From contig NZ_CP017603.1 in the NCBI RefSeq assembly GCF_001854185.1, positions 372,001 through 436,000 of the forward strand: 64,000 nucleotides of DNA, in the 5' to 3' direction. Source of the DNA: Clostridium formicaceticum (lineage in GTDB: Bacteria; Bacillota; Clostridia; Peptostreptococcales; Natronincolaceae). This document shows, piece by piece, positions 16,677-26,291 of the stretch. The notes under the pieces are model-generated. The model made no database searches. It was given only the letters and a program-made list of their open reading frames with translations, and had not been told where the DNA came from. The position numbers and the translations under genes were made by a program. Numbering within the stretch: the stretch's first letter is position 1; every line of letters begins with the position of its first letter.

Positions 16677-19349
16677 CTAATTTTTAGAAACCTTCACACC
16701 AGTTACCTTTAATCCAGGTATTTTACAATACTTATCTAAATCTTCATCATTGGTTAACACGTTGGCACTCTTTGCCCAATGGAAAGGAATAAACAAAACA
16801 TTTTCATCTACAATATCTGTTACCTTAGCAGTTACTGCAATTTCGCCACGGCGTGATGCAATTTTAATCGTTTCTCCATCTTTTATACCCTTTGCTTCAG
16901 CCAATTTTGGATTTACTTCAACATAGGCTTCTGGCGCAATGCTATGAATTCCTTCTGTTTTGTCTGTCATTGTCTTGGTATGGTACTGATATAGAATACG
17001 ACCTGTAGTTAATACCAATGGATATTCTTCACTGGTTAGCTCACTAGATTCTACAAATTCAACAGGCTTTAATAAACCAGTCCCTCTTGCAGGTTTGCCC
17101 ACATGTAAAAATTTTGTGCCTGGATGATCTTCTGTTGGGCAGGGCCATTGTATTCCGACTTCTTCGATTCTATCATAGCTAATACCAGCATATTGTGGGG
17201 TAACAGCTCTAATTTCTTCAAAAACCTCTTCTACATTACTATATTTTTTATCATAACCAAGCTTATTCATTAGCTCCATGAGAATCACCCAATCAGGCTT
17301 TGCTTCTCCAGAAGGTTCAACTGCCTTTCTTACCCTTTGTACCCTTCTTTCTGTGTTGACAAAGGTACCATCTTTTTCGGCAAAGGAAGCAGCCGGTAAT
17401 ACTACATCTGCTAATTCCGCAGTCTCTGTTAAGAAAAGATCCTGCACTACCACAAAAGCTTTGTTTAGCGCTTTTTCAACATGCTTTGTATTTGGATCAG
17501 AAATCATTGGATTTTCTCCAAAGATATAAATCATTTTCACATCTCCAGCTTCTGCGCCATGCATTACCTCTGGAATGGTTAATCCCACTTTATCAGAAAG
17601 TTTCACATCCCAAGCATTTTCAAACTTTTCTATCACTGCTGAGTTATTCACAGGCTGATATCCTGTCATTACATTTGGTAAAGCCCCCATATCACAAGCA
17701 CCCTGAACATTATTTTGTCCCCTTAGTGGATTTACCCCAGTACTTTCTCTACCTAAATTTCCAGTAACTAGGGCTAGGTTAGATAAACTCATTACATTTT
17801 CTGTGCCATTGTGATGCTGTGTAACGCCCATGCAGTACAGTATAGTACCTTTATTAGCTTCGGCATAAAGCCTTGCTGCTCTACGAATATCTTCAGCATC
17901 TACACCACATATTTTTGCTACTTTTTCAGGTGTATACTTTGCAACAACTTCCTTCAATGCTTCAAAACCTTCTGTATTTTCTTCAATATATGCTTTATTC
18001 TCCAAATTTTCCTCTAGGATAACATTAATCATAGCATTGGATAAAGCAATCGTTGTACCTGGTTTGATTTTCAAAAACACATCCGCATCTTTAGCAAGAT
18101 CAATTTCCCTCGGATCTGCTACAATCAATTTTGCACCATGACTTCTAATACCCTGCCTAACCTGTGCACCAATCACCGGATGACTCTCTGTTGTATTTGA
18201 ACCAGTAATAAAGATGACATCCGCTTCCTTGATTTCAGCAATACTATTTGTCATAGCTCCACTGCCTAATGTAGTTGCAAGACCTGCAACTGTAGAGCTG
18301 TGTCAGAGGCGTGCACAGTGATCAATATTGTTTGTACCGATTACCCCTCTCATTAATTTCATCATGAGGTAATTTTCCTCCGTAAGGGCTCTAGCGGAAG
18401 AAAAACCTGCTATTGCATCTGGCCCATACTGTTCTTTTACTTCATTGATTTTATCTGCTATCACTTGATAAGCTTCTTCCCAAGTGGTTTCCTCTAATTT
18501 TCCATTCTTTTTCACCAATGGTTTCTTTAAACGATCTGGATGATTTACAAAGTTATAAGCAAATTTTCCCTTTACACAAAGTAATCCATTATTAGCGGGT
18601 CCATCTGCCGGTAAGACCTCTACTACTTTATTCTCTTTAACCAGCAAATCCATTTGGCATCCTACGCCACAATAAGAACAAGTGGTTCTAACAGATTTTG
18701 TCTCCCAATATCTAAATTTTTCTTTGCTTTTGGGCACCAATGCTCCCACTGGACAAACAGATACGCAGTTACCACAGGATACACAAGTAGAATGCTCTAA
18801 CCCCTGACCAAAAGGCGTTGCTATATGGGTTGCAAATCCTCTTTCAGCAAAGCCTATAGCATCAGCATTTTGTAGCTGCCCACAAACATAAACACATTTT
18901 CCACAAAGAATGCACTTCTCTTGATCGCTATAATAAAAAGGATTACTGTTATCTATTTCAAAGGTTTTTCTTTCGCCCTTAAAAGAAGACTCTTTCAAAT
19001 CATATTTATAACATAAATCCTGTAGGGTACACTTACCTGATTTTGAGCAGGTTAAACAATCCAGCGGATGATTTGCTAACAATAAATCTAGTATTTCCTT
19101 TCTAGCTACTACCACTGCTTCACTTTCAGTCTCTACCTCCATCCCCTCGGCTACCGGTGTACAACAGGCTGTAGGTAGATTTTTAGCTCCCTTTACCTCT
19201 ACTACACAAATTCTACAGGAGCCATGAGGCTTTAATCTTTCGTCGTGACAAAAGGTCGGTATATCAATGCCGATTTTTTTGGCTGCTTGAAGTATCGTTG
19301 TGCCTTCTTCAACTTGCACTTCAAAGCCATTTATTTTTAAGGTGATCAT
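16677..19349 (-). CDS. fdhA: Formate dehydrogenase catalytic subunit, selenoprotein (in-frame UGA = Sec349)
   Basis: An 890-residue enzyme if the TGA at 18303-18305 is read as selenocysteine. Before it lie an N-terminal [2Fe-2S] domain (CHDERLKPHGSCRICVV), a His/Cys cluster segment (HPLDCLTC...C), two [4Fe-4S] clusters (CILCGKCVYVC, CVSCGNCVSVCP) and the MopB cluster CSYCGVGC. The context CARL-U-HSSTVAGL is that of FdhF-type enzymes, where Sec binds Mo or W. Immediately after the codon is a SECIS hairpin with a GGTCT loop. The C-terminal part carries the bis-MGD domains through to the usual dinucleotide-binding end. It oxidises formate or reduces CO2; the upstream NuoF/E-like subunits suggest NAD(P)/ferredoxin coupling. 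Confidence 0.96.
18273..18291 (-). promoter_or_regulatory. Bacterial SECIS element of fdhA
   Basis: On the minus strand AGTTGCA-GGTCT-TGCAACT starts 11 bases after the TGA codon. The stem, the GGTCT apical loop and the distance match the well-known SECIS of E. coli fdhF, which recruits SelB. Confidence 0.9.
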
Positions 19350-19391
19350 CCTTTATCCTCCTTTAGCTTTTTTTGTGTCAAGCAAACTCCC

Positions 19392-21188
19392 TTAACCCTT
19401 AACAATCGCGTTAAATGGACATGCCGATAAACAAGCACCGCATTTAATACATTTTTCTGTATCTATTGCATAAACTTCTTTACCCTTTTCACCACTTATA
19501 CAGCTTACTGGACATTTTGTAGCACAAATACCGCATTTTTTACAAAGCTCTGCTACAACCGTATACTGTAATAACGCCTGACATACTCCTGCTGGACAGC
19601 GTTTTTCATTTACATGAGCCTCATATTCGTCTCTGAAATACTTTAGTGTTGATAATACTGGGTTTGGCGCTGTTTGGCCTAAGCCGCAAAGCGATGCTGA
19701 TTTAATGGTCTTCGCTAAGGTTTCAAGTTTGGTAATATCCTCCATCACACCTTTGCCTTCGGAGATTTTTTCTAATAACTCCAACATTCTTTTTGTACCT
19801 TCTCGACAAGGGGTACATTTTCCACAGGATTCTTCTACAGTAAAGTCTAAGAAAAATCTAGCAATATCCACCATACAGTTATCTTCATCCATAACAATCA
19901 TTCCGCCAGAACCCATCATAGAACCTAGTGAGATGAGGTTATCATAGTCAATAGGTGTGTCAATATATTGGGCTGGTATACAACCTCCAGAAGGCCCTCC
20001 TGTTTGTACCGCTTTAAAAGCCTTACCATTAGGTATACCGCCGCCAATTTCATAGATAACTTCTTTTAATGTGGTTCCCATAGGGATTTCTAGTAAACCG
20101 GTATTATTAATCTTACCTCCTAGGGCAAATACTTTTGTTCCTTTAGACTTTTCGGTTCCTATGCTGGAAAACCACTCTGCGCCTTTTAAGATGATTTGTG
20201 GTACATTGGCATAGGTTTCCACATTGTTTAACAGAGTAGGTTTATCCCAAATTCCTTTATGAGCTGGGAATGGTGGTCTTGGTCTTGGCATACCCCTTTT
20301 TCCTTCAATGGAGTTAATCAGGGCTGTTTCTTCCCCACAGACAAAGGCTCCTGCACCCAGGCGAATTTCTAAATCAAAACCAAAGTCTGTACCAAAGATA
20401 TTTTCTCCTAATAAGCCTTTTTCTTTTGCTTGATCTATCGCTATTTGAAGTCGTTTTACTGCTATGGGATATTCTGCACGAACATAAACATAACCTTTAT
20501 TGGCGCCTACTGCGTAGCCAGCAATAGCCATTGCCTCTATAATTACATGGGGATCCCCCTCTAATACGGAACGATCCATAAAGGCTCCTGGGTCACCTTC
20601 GTCAGCATTACAGGCTACATATTTTTGATCGCCCTCTGCCTTCGCTGTAAATTCCCATTTTAATCCAGTAGGGAAACCTCCGCCCCCTCGACCTCTTAAA
20701 CCGGATTTTTTTATTGTATCAATTACTTCCTCCGGTGTCATTTCTGTCAATACCTGCGCTAGTGCTTGATAACCGTCAAAAGCAATGTATTCTTCTATCA
20801 CTTCAGGGTTAATTAAACCACAGTTTCTCAAGGCAACCCTCTGTTGTTTTTTGTAAAAGCCTACTTCATTGATGGCCTTGATTGTATCTTCTTCTACTGA
20901 TTCTTTATATAATAAGTCCTTAACAATTCTTCCTTTTAATAAATGCTCCTCTGTAATTCTTTCAATGTCTTCTATCTTAACATGACTGTAAAAAGCTCCC
21001 TCTGGGTAGACAATAATAATCGGTCCAGCTTCGCAAAGACCAAAACATCCTGTCTTTACCACCTTCACTTCTTTTTCAAGGTTGTATTCTTTCAATTGGT
21101 TCTCTAGTTTTTCCATAATTTTTAGCGAATCAGAGGATGTACACCCTGTCCCTGCACATACCAGTACATGCGATCTAAATAAATCCAT
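19392..21188 (-). CDS. NuoF/HndC-like NAD(P)-binding flavin subunit (copy with fdhA)
   Basis: A 598-residue diaphorase subunit. Order of domains: an N-terminal thioredoxin-like [2Fe-2S] domain (VCAGTGC...TGCFGLCEAG), the NAD-binding GRGGGGFPTGLKWEF, FMN-binding GAGAFVCGEETALINSIEG, a [4Fe-4S] motif ESCGKCTPCREG and two C-terminal ferredoxin-type clusters (CKKCGICATKCP, CIKCGACLSACP). This is the architecture of HydB/HndC of electron-bifurcating hydrogenases and NAD-linked formate dehydrogenases. It is 43 bases upstream of fdhA. It differs from the second copy at 23447-25243 by roughly ten residues, mainly in the first 155 residues and the last three. Confidence 0.93.
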   Translation of the reverse strand: MDLFRSHVLVCAGTGCTSSDSLKIMEKLENQLKEYNLEKEVKVVKTGCFGLCEAGPIIIVYPEGAFYSHVKIEDIERITEEHLLKGRIVKDLLYKESVEEDTIKAINEVGFYKKQQRVALRNCGLINPEVIEEYIAFDGYQALAQVLTEMTPEEVIDTIKKSGLRGRGGGGFPTGLKWEFTAKAEGDQKYVACNADEGDPGAFMDRSVLEGDPHVIIEAMAIAGYAVGANKGYVYVRAEYPIAVKRLQIAIDQAKEKGLLGENIFGTDFGFDLEIRLGAGAFVCGEETALINSIEGKRGMPRPRPPFPAHKGIWDKPTLLNNVETYANVPQIILKGAEWFSSIGTEKSKGTKVFALGGKINNTGLLEIPMGTTLKEVIYEIGGGIPNGKAFKAVQTGGPSGGCIPAQYIDTPIDYDNLISLGSMMGSGGMIVMDEDNCMVDIARFFLDFTVEESCGKCTPCREGTKRMLELLEKISEGKGVMEDITKLETLAKTIKSASLCGLGQTAPNPVLSTLKYFRDEYEAHVNEKRCPAGVCQALLQYTVVAELCKKCGICATKCPVSCISGEKGKEVYAIDTEKCIKCGACLSACPFNAIVKG

Positions 21189-21230
21189 TGTTTGACCCCC
21201 TTTACCTATTGTTAAATTTTTTTCCAGCCT

Positions 21231-21599
21231 TTACTTTTCGTAAGCACCTATTGTATAGTCATAAACAACGTTACCGTTGACAATGTGATCTGCAATGATT
21301 TTTCTTGCCCTCTCTTCTGTCATGGCTACATAAGTTACCTTTTCTTCTCCTTCTTTGTAAACTTCTACAATGGGCTCCAGTCTACAGGCTCCTATACAAC
21401 CTGTTTGTGTTACTACTACATCCTGAAGGTTTCTTTTATTAACTTCTTCAATCAACGCCATCATCACTGGTCTAGCTCCAGCTGCTATCCCACAGGTAGC
21501 CATACCCACCACAATTCTTGTACCTTTTCTATCCTGTCTAAGGTTTACTTTCTCCAAGGTCTCTTGTCGAATTTTTTGTAACTCAGCAATCGTTTTCAT
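21231..21599 (-). CDS. HndB-like thioredoxin-fold [2Fe-2S] subunit (copy 1)
   Basis: A 122-residue thioredoxin-like ferredoxin. The four cluster cysteines lie in MATCGIAAGA and QTGCIGACRLEP. Proteins of this type (HndB in the Desulfovibrio NADP-reducing hydrogenase) sit between NuoE- and NuoF-like subunits as an extra electron-transfer or docking subunit. The protein is identical in sequence to the second copy at 25282-25650. It is in an operon with the NuoE-like gene 30 bases upstream and the NuoF-like gene 42 bases downstream. Confidence 0.9.
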   Translation of the reverse strand: MKTIAELQKIRQETLEKVNLRQDRKGTRIVVGMATCGIAAGARPVMMALIEEVNKRNLQDVVVTQTGCIGACRLEPIVEVYKEGEEKVTYVAMTEERARKIIADHIVNGNVVYDYTIGAYEK

Positions 21600-21629
21600 A
21601 TTCCGCCCTCCCTCTTTGATTTTTGATCT

Positions 21630-22103
21630 TTAATATTTTTCTATAATCCCAGGTACATCTTCTACCTTCAATCTTCCATATACATCTTCATTTACTGTAA
21701 GTACTGGTGCTAGACCACAGGCGCCTATACATCTTGTAGCTACTAAGGTAAACTTTCCATCCGAAGAGTTTTGTCCTGGCTTTATATGGGTAATTTCACT
21801 GATTTTATCAATGATGGCCTGGGCTCCCTTAACATAACAGGCGGTTCCTAAGCAAACACCGATCACATAATCTCCCTTTGGCTCAAGAGAAAACTGGGAA
21901 TAGAAGGTTACCACCCCGTAAACTTCACTCAAAGGAATGTCCATCTCCTCTGATATTTTTTTCTGTACTTCTAAGGGCAAGCATCCAAAGATTTTTTGTC
22001 CTTCCTGTAGTACCGGCATCAAAGCGCCACTTTTCCCCTTGTTTGCGTCAATAACTTTCTGTAATTTTTGAAAATTCTCCTCAGTTAAAATTTTCTTCGC
22101 CAT
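21630..22103 (-). CDS. NuoE/HndA-like [2Fe-2S] subunit (copy 1)
   Basis: A 157-residue NuoE-family subunit: helical N-terminus with GALMPVLQEGQKIFGCLP, then the thioredoxin-like [2Fe-2S] fold with cysteines in GVCLGTACYVKGA and ATRCIGACGLAP. It passes electrons between the flavin subunit and the rest of the complex. First gene of the operon that ends with fdhA. Identical in protein sequence to 25681-26154. Strong GGAGGGACATT ribosome-binding site. Confidence 0.92.
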   Translation of the reverse strand: MAKKILTEENFQKLQKVIDANKGKSGALMPVLQEGQKIFGCLPLEVQKKISEEMDIPLSEVYGVVTFYSQFSLEPKGDYVIGVCLGTACYVKGAQAIIDKISEITHIKPGQNSSDGKFTLVATRCIGACGLAPVLTVNEDVYGRLKVEDVPGIIEKY

Positions 22104-22241
22104 AATGTCCCTCCTTTTATAATTCCCTTCTGTTTTGTCCTGCTCATCCTTTATTAACGTATACTAGAAAATATTGTGAATAATAATTCGTAATTAATAA
22201 TAATTATTTATTGTAAAATGCTGCCAAAATAGCTTTTTTCT

Positions 22242-22271
22242 ATTATAACACAGAACTGAGTAAAATGTTAA
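22242..22271 (-). promoter_or_regulatory. Promoter of the NuoE-HndB-NuoF-fdhA operon
   Basis: On the minus strand TTAACA, an 18-base spacer and TATAAT. The leader to the NuoE-like ATG is about 130 bases. The same promoter is present in the second copy. Confidence 0.75.
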
Positions 22272-22282
22272 GCTTTTAACTA
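22265..22282. promoter_or_regulatory. Rex-like operator (copy 1)
   Basis: ATGTTAAGCTTTTAACTA matches the clostridial Rex consensus TTGTTAANNNNTTAACAA at 12 of the 14 defined positions and overlaps the -35 box, a fitting place for NADH-responsive repression. Confidence 0.65.
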
Positions 22283-22510
22283 TCTTTTTTTGTTTTTTTC
22301 TGAGCCCTTATAACCCAGTGTTTTAGCGGTTTTTTATATATTTTAAAATTTATTTACTTTTTTTCAATCTCTATTTATACCTTGTTCCATCATTTAAAAG
22401 TTAGATATATTAATTATTACAAAATATTTATTATTAATCAATAAATATTTTTATTTAAAACCAACCTTGCAAATTATTGGGCTATAGAAGAAAAATTTAA
22501 TCAATTTAAT

Positions 22511-23431
22511 TTATTTTTGTAACTTACTAATAATCTTATCTAAACCTAGTGCCTCTTCCCAAGTGCTTTCAACAAATCCATCATCCTTTTTGACAAAAGG
22601 TATTTCAGCTTCTTCATTATACATCAGATCCACCGCAATTCTTCCCTTTAAACATAAAGGTCTTCCTTCTCCAGGCTTTTTCGCTCTTACAGAAATCACT
22701 TTGTTATTCTTTTTCAGTAGTTCAAAATCACAACCATATTCACATACCGTACACTTAACTTCCTGTTTTTCAGCCTCCCAAGACCTTACTTTCCCTATAG
22801 CTCTTTTATCCATTAACGCTCCCACCGGACAAACAGTTACACATCGAGCACAAGAAACACAACTGGATTCCGCTAGCGCATTATCATAATCTGCAACAAT
22901 ATGGGTATTAAATCCTCTCTCCCCAAAAGATAAGACCCTTCTTTCCGCTACTTCTCCACAGGTTCTTACACATTTTCCGCACAAAATACATTTGCTATCA
23001 TCCCGGTATATATAGGGATTAGAAGTATCAATTTTACCATTTCTTCGCGCACCATCATGTTCCATAAATTTTACATCATACTTATAAGCATATTCTTGAA
23101 GCTTGCACTCCCCTGCCTTCTCACAAGATAAACAGTCATTGGGATGATTATCTAATAATAATCTTAGAATTTCCCTCCTAGTTTCTACCAAATCTTCATC
23201 TTCTGTAGTCACCACCATCCCTTCTGCTACTGGTGTGGTACAAGAGGCCACTAAATTCCTTGCCCCCTCCACCTTAACTACACAAATCCTACAGGCCCCC
23301 ACTTTATCTAGATCAGGATCATAGCACAATGCAGGTATATTGATGCCCATCTCTTTTGCAGCCTCTATAATTGTATAGTTTTCTGGAACCTGAATTTTTT
23401 CTCCATTTATTGTTAAGTTTACCTTTTTCAA
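22511..23431 (-). CDS. FdhA/HydA-like iron-sulfur protein lacking a catalytic domain
   Basis: A 306-residue protein parallel to the first third of FdhA: [2Fe-2S] domain (CYDPDLDKVGACRICVV), His/Cys segment (HPNDCLSCEKAGEC), two [4Fe-4S] clusters (CILCGKCVRTC, CVSCARCVTVCP) and a MopB-type cluster (CTVCEYGC...C). It stops after VESTWEEALGLDKIISKLQK, where FdhA continues into the molybdopterin domains. It follows a full set of NuoE/HndB/NuoF subunits at 16 bases, so it may be an electron-wire subunit that docks another partner. All cluster cysteines are kept, which argues against a decaying pseudogene, but an old truncation of a second fdhA remains possible. Confidence 0.85.
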   Translation of the reverse strand: MKKVNLTINGEKIQVPENYTIIEAAKEMGINIPALCYDPDLDKVGACRICVVKVEGARNLVASCTTPVAEGMVVTTEDEDLVETRREILRLLLDNHPNDCLSCEKAGECKLQEYAYKYDVKFMEHDGARRNGKIDTSNPYIYRDDSKCILCGKCVRTCGEVAERRVLSFGERGFNTHIVADYDNALAESSCVSCARCVTVCPVGALMDKRAIGKVRSWEAEKQEVKCTVCEYGCDFELLKKNNKVISVRAKKPGEGRPLCLKGRIAVDLMYNEEAEIPFVKKDDGFVESTWEEALGLDKIISKLQK

Positions 23432-23446
23432 TTCAATACCCCCTTA

Positions 23447-25243
23447 TTATTTTCTATTAATCGCGTTAAACGGACATGCCGATAAACAAGCACCGCATTT
23501 AATACATTTTTCTGTATCTATTGCATAAACTTCTTTACCCTTTTCACCACTTATACAGCTTACTGGACATTTTGTAGCACAAATACCGCATTTTTTACAA
23601 AGCTCTGCTACAACCGTATACTGTAATAACGCCTGACATACTCCTGCTGGACAGCGTTTTTCATTTACATGAGCCTCATATTCGTCTCTGAAATACTTTA
23701 GTGTTGATAATACTGGGTTTGGCGCTGTTTGGCCTAAGCCGCAAAGCGATGCTGATTTAATGGTCTTCGCTAAGGTTTCAAGTTTGGTAATATCCTCCAT
23801 CACACCTTTGCCTTCGGAGATTTTTTCTAATAACTCCAACATTCTTTTTGTACCTTCTCGACAAGGGGTACATTTTCCACAGGATTCTTCTACAGTAAAG
23901 TCTAAGAAAAATCTAGCAATATCCACCATACAGTTATCTTCATCCATAACAATCATTCCGCCAGAACCCATCATAGAGCCTAGGGAGATGAGGTTATCAT
24001 AGTCAATAGGTGTGTCAATATATTTTGCTGGTATACAACCTCCAGAAGGCCCTCCTGTTTGTACCGCTTTAAAAGCCTTACCATTAGGTATACCGCCGCC
24101 AATTTCATAGATAACTTCTTTTAATGTGGTTCCCATAGGGATTTCTAGTAAACCGGTATTATTAATCTTACCTCCTAGAGCAAATACTTTTGTTCCTTTA
24201 GACTTTTCGGTTCCTATGCTGGAAAACCACTCTGCGCCTTTTAAGATGATTTGTGGTACATTGGCATAGGTTTCCACATTGTTTAACAGAGTAGGTTTAT
24301 CCCAAATTCCTTTATGGGCTGGGAATGGTGGTCTTGGTCTTGGCATACCCCTTTTCCCTTCAATGGAGTTAATCAGGGCTGTTTCTTCCCCACAGACAAA
24401 GGCTCCTGCACCCAGGCGAATTTCTAAATCAAAACCAAAGTCTGTACCAAAGATATTTTCTCCTAATAAGCCTTTTTCTTTTGCTTGATCTATCGCTATT
24501 TGAAGTCGTTTTACTGCTATGGGGTATTCTGCACGAACATAAACATAACCTTTATTGGCGCCTACTGCATAGCCAGCAATAGCCATTGCCTCTATAATTA
24601 CATGGGGATCTCCCTCTAATACGGAACGATCCATAAAGGCTCCCGGGTCACCTTCGTCAGCATTACAGGCTACATATTTTTGATCGCCCTCTGCCTTCGC
24701 TGTGAATTCCCATTTTAATCCAGTAGGGAAACCACCGCCACCTCGACCTCTTAGACCAGATTTTTTTATCACATCAATGACTTCTTCCGGCGTCATCTCT
24801 GTTAATACCTGTGCTAGGGCTTGGTAACCATCAAAGGCAATATATTCTTCTATCACTTCAGGATTAATCAAACCACAATTTCTCAAGGCAACCCTTTGTT
24901 GTTTTTTGTAAAAACCTACTTCGTTAATGGCTTTGATGGTATCTTCCTCTACCGATTCCTTATATAATAAATCCTTAACAACTCTTCCTTTTAATAAATG
25001 CTCCTCTGTAATTCTTTCAACGTCTTCTAGTTTCACATGACTGTAAAAAGCTCCCTCTGGGTAGACAATAACAATTGGCCCGGCTTCACAAAGTCCAAAA
25101 CACCCTGTTTTAACTACCTTGACTTCCTTTTCGAGATTATATTCTTTTAATTGACTTTCTAATTTTTCTATGATTTTTAGTGAATCGGAGGATGTACACC
25201 CCGTTCCTGCACATACCAGTACATGCGATCTAAATAAATCCAT
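23447..25243 (-). CDS. NuoF/HndC-like NAD(P)-binding flavin subunit (copy 2)
   Basis: Second 598-residue copy of the diaphorase subunit with the same NAD, FMN and iron-sulfur motifs as the protein at 19392-21188. Differences are conservative (for example Ile/Val and Asn/Ser changes in the first 155 residues, a Gln/Lys change in CIPAKYID) and the C-terminus ends NAINRK instead of NAIVKG. It feeds, by gene order, the 306-residue FdhA-like protein rather than a complete formate dehydrogenase. The DNA is most alike over the 3' two thirds of the gene and less so at the 5' end, a pattern that points to gene conversion. Confidence 0.93.
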   Translation of the reverse strand: MDLFRSHVLVCAGTGCTSSDSLKIIEKLESQLKEYNLEKEVKVVKTGCFGLCEAGPIVIVYPEGAFYSHVKLEDVERITEEHLLKGRVVKDLLYKESVEEDTIKAINEVGFYKKQQRVALRNCGLINPEVIEEYIAFDGYQALAQVLTEMTPEEVIDVIKKSGLRGRGGGGFPTGLKWEFTAKAEGDQKYVACNADEGDPGAFMDRSVLEGDPHVIIEAMAIAGYAVGANKGYVYVRAEYPIAVKRLQIAIDQAKEKGLLGENIFGTDFGFDLEIRLGAGAFVCGEETALINSIEGKRGMPRPRPPFPAHKGIWDKPTLLNNVETYANVPQIILKGAEWFSSIGTEKSKGTKVFALGGKINNTGLLEIPMGTTLKEVIYEIGGGIPNGKAFKAVQTGGPSGGCIPAKYIDTPIDYDNLISLGSMMGSGGMIVMDEDNCMVDIARFFLDFTVEESCGKCTPCREGTKRMLELLEKISEGKGVMEDITKLETLAKTIKSASLCGLGQTAPNPVLSTLKYFRDEYEAHVNEKRCPAGVCQALLQYTVVAELCKKCGICATKCPVSCISGEKGKEVYAIDTEKCIKCGACLSACPFNAINRK

Positions 25244-25281
25244 TGTTTAACCCCCTTTATTGTTAGACTTTTTTTCAGCCT

Positions 25282-25650
25282 TTACTTTTCATAAGCTCCT
25301 ATTGTATAGTCATAAACAACGTTACCGTTGACAATGTGATCTGCAATGATTTTTCTTGCCCTCTCTTCTGTCATGGCTACATAAGTTACCTTTTCTTCTC
25401 CTTCTTTGTAAACTTCTACAATGGGCTCCAGTCTACAGGCTCCTATACAACCTGTTTGTGTTACTACTACATCCTGAAGGTTTCTTTTATTAACTTCTTC
25501 AATCAGCGCCATCATCACTGGTCTAGCTCCAGCTGCTATCCCACAGGTAGCCATACCCACCACAATTCTTGTACCTTTTCTATCCTGTCTAAGATTTACT
25601 TTCTCCAAGGTCTCTTGTCGAATTTTTTGTAACTCAGCAATCGTTTTCAT
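25282..25650 (-). CDS. HndB-like thioredoxin-fold [2Fe-2S] subunit (copy 2)
   Basis: Same 122 residues as the copy at 21231-21599; the DNA differs at only a few silent positions. It keeps the four cysteines of the thioredoxin-like ferredoxin fold. Placed between the NuoE-like and NuoF-like genes of the upstream operon, so it is expected to form a second complex whose output subunit is the 306-residue FdhA-like protein. Confidence 0.9.
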   Translation of the reverse strand: MKTIAELQKIRQETLEKVNLRQDRKGTRIVVGMATCGIAAGARPVMMALIEEVNKRNLQDVVVTQTGCIGACRLEPIVEVYKEGEEKVTYVAMTEERARKIIADHIVNGNVVYDYTIGAYEK

Positions 25651-25680
25651 ATTCCGTCCTCCCTCTTTGATTTTTGATCT

Positions 25681-26154
25681 TTAATATTTTTCTATAATCC
25701 CAGGTACATCTTCTACCTTCAATCTTCCATATACATCTTCATTTACTGTAAGTACTGGTGCTAGACCACATGCACCTATACATCTTGTAGCTACTAAGGT
25801 AAACTTTCCATCCGAAGAGTTTTGTCCTGGCTTTATATGGGTAATTTCACTGATTTTATCAATGATGGCCTGGGCTCCCTTAACATAACAGGCGGTTCCT
25901 AAGCAAACACCGATCACATAATCTCCCTTTGGCTCAAGAGAAAACTGGGAATAGAAGGTTACCACCCCGTAAACTTCACTCAAAGGAATGTCCATCTCCT
26001 CTGATATTTTTTTCTGTACTTCTAAGGGCAAGCATCCAAAGATTTTTTGTCCTTCCTGTAGTACCGGCATCAAAGCGCCACTTTTCCCCTTGTTTGCGTC
26101 AATAACTTTCTGTAATTTTTGAAAATTCTCCTCAGTTAAAATTTTCTTCGCCAT
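25681..26154 (-). CDS. NuoE/HndA-like [2Fe-2S] subunit (copy 2)
   Basis: Protein identical to 21630-22103, with GVCLGTACYVKGA and ATRCIGACGLAP cluster motifs. First gene of the upstream operon, behind a promoter and Rex-like site identical to those of the fdhA operon. Because the two NuoE, HndB and nearly the two NuoF proteins are the same, subunits may be exchanged between the two complexes. Confidence 0.92.
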   Translation of the reverse strand: MAKKILTEENFQKLQKVIDANKGKSGALMPVLQEGQKIFGCLPLEVQKKISEEMDIPLSEVYGVVTFYSQFSLEPKGDYVIGVCLGTACYVKGAQAIIDKISEITHIKPGQNSSDGKFTLVATRCIGACGLAPVLTVNEDVYGRLKVEDVPGIIEKY

Positions 26155-26291
26155 AATGTCCCTCCTTTTATAATTCCCTTCTGTTTTGTCCTGCTCATGT
26201 GCTATTGAAGCATGCTGGAAAAGATTTCGAATAATAATTCGTAATTAATAATAATTATTAATTGTGAATGCTGCCAAAATAGCTTTTTTCT

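Larger units (their letters stand above)
19404..22333. repeat. Direct repeat copy 1 of a 2.9-kb duplicated module
   Basis: This segment (NuoF-, HndB- and NuoE-like genes plus their promoter) is nearly identical to 23459-26383 in the same orientation. The shift between copies is 4055 bases in the NuoF gene and 4051 upstream, owing to a small length difference in the spacer. Homology begins 15 bases inside the NuoF 3' end and stops at the TTTTAGCGGTTT block. Confidence 0.95.
22104..22510. other. Intergenic leader between the two duplicated operons
   Basis: This 407-base gap holds the promoter and Rex-like site of the fdhA operon (listed separately), a short AT palindrome AATTAATAATAATTATT (22192-22208) that recurs at 26243-26259 and 26488-26504, and an AT-rich unique stretch (22334-22510) after the truncated FdhA-like gene. 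I found no remnant of a molybdopterin domain and no clear terminator in it. Confidence 0.6.

Noticed and set aside
18255-18305. Apparent frame interruption of fdhA suggesting a pseudogene
   Set aside because: The TGA is at the known selenocysteine position and is followed by a classic SECIS hairpin, so it is recoding.
21183-21230. Possible terminator between NuoF-like and HndB-like genes
   Set aside because: Only a short gap without a stable stem or T tract; the genes are likely in one operon.
22180-22210. AT-rich palindrome AATTAATAATAATTATT as a regulator site
   Set aside because: It recurs three times, one copy over the hprK stop codon, and low-complexity AT sequence produces such palindromes easily.
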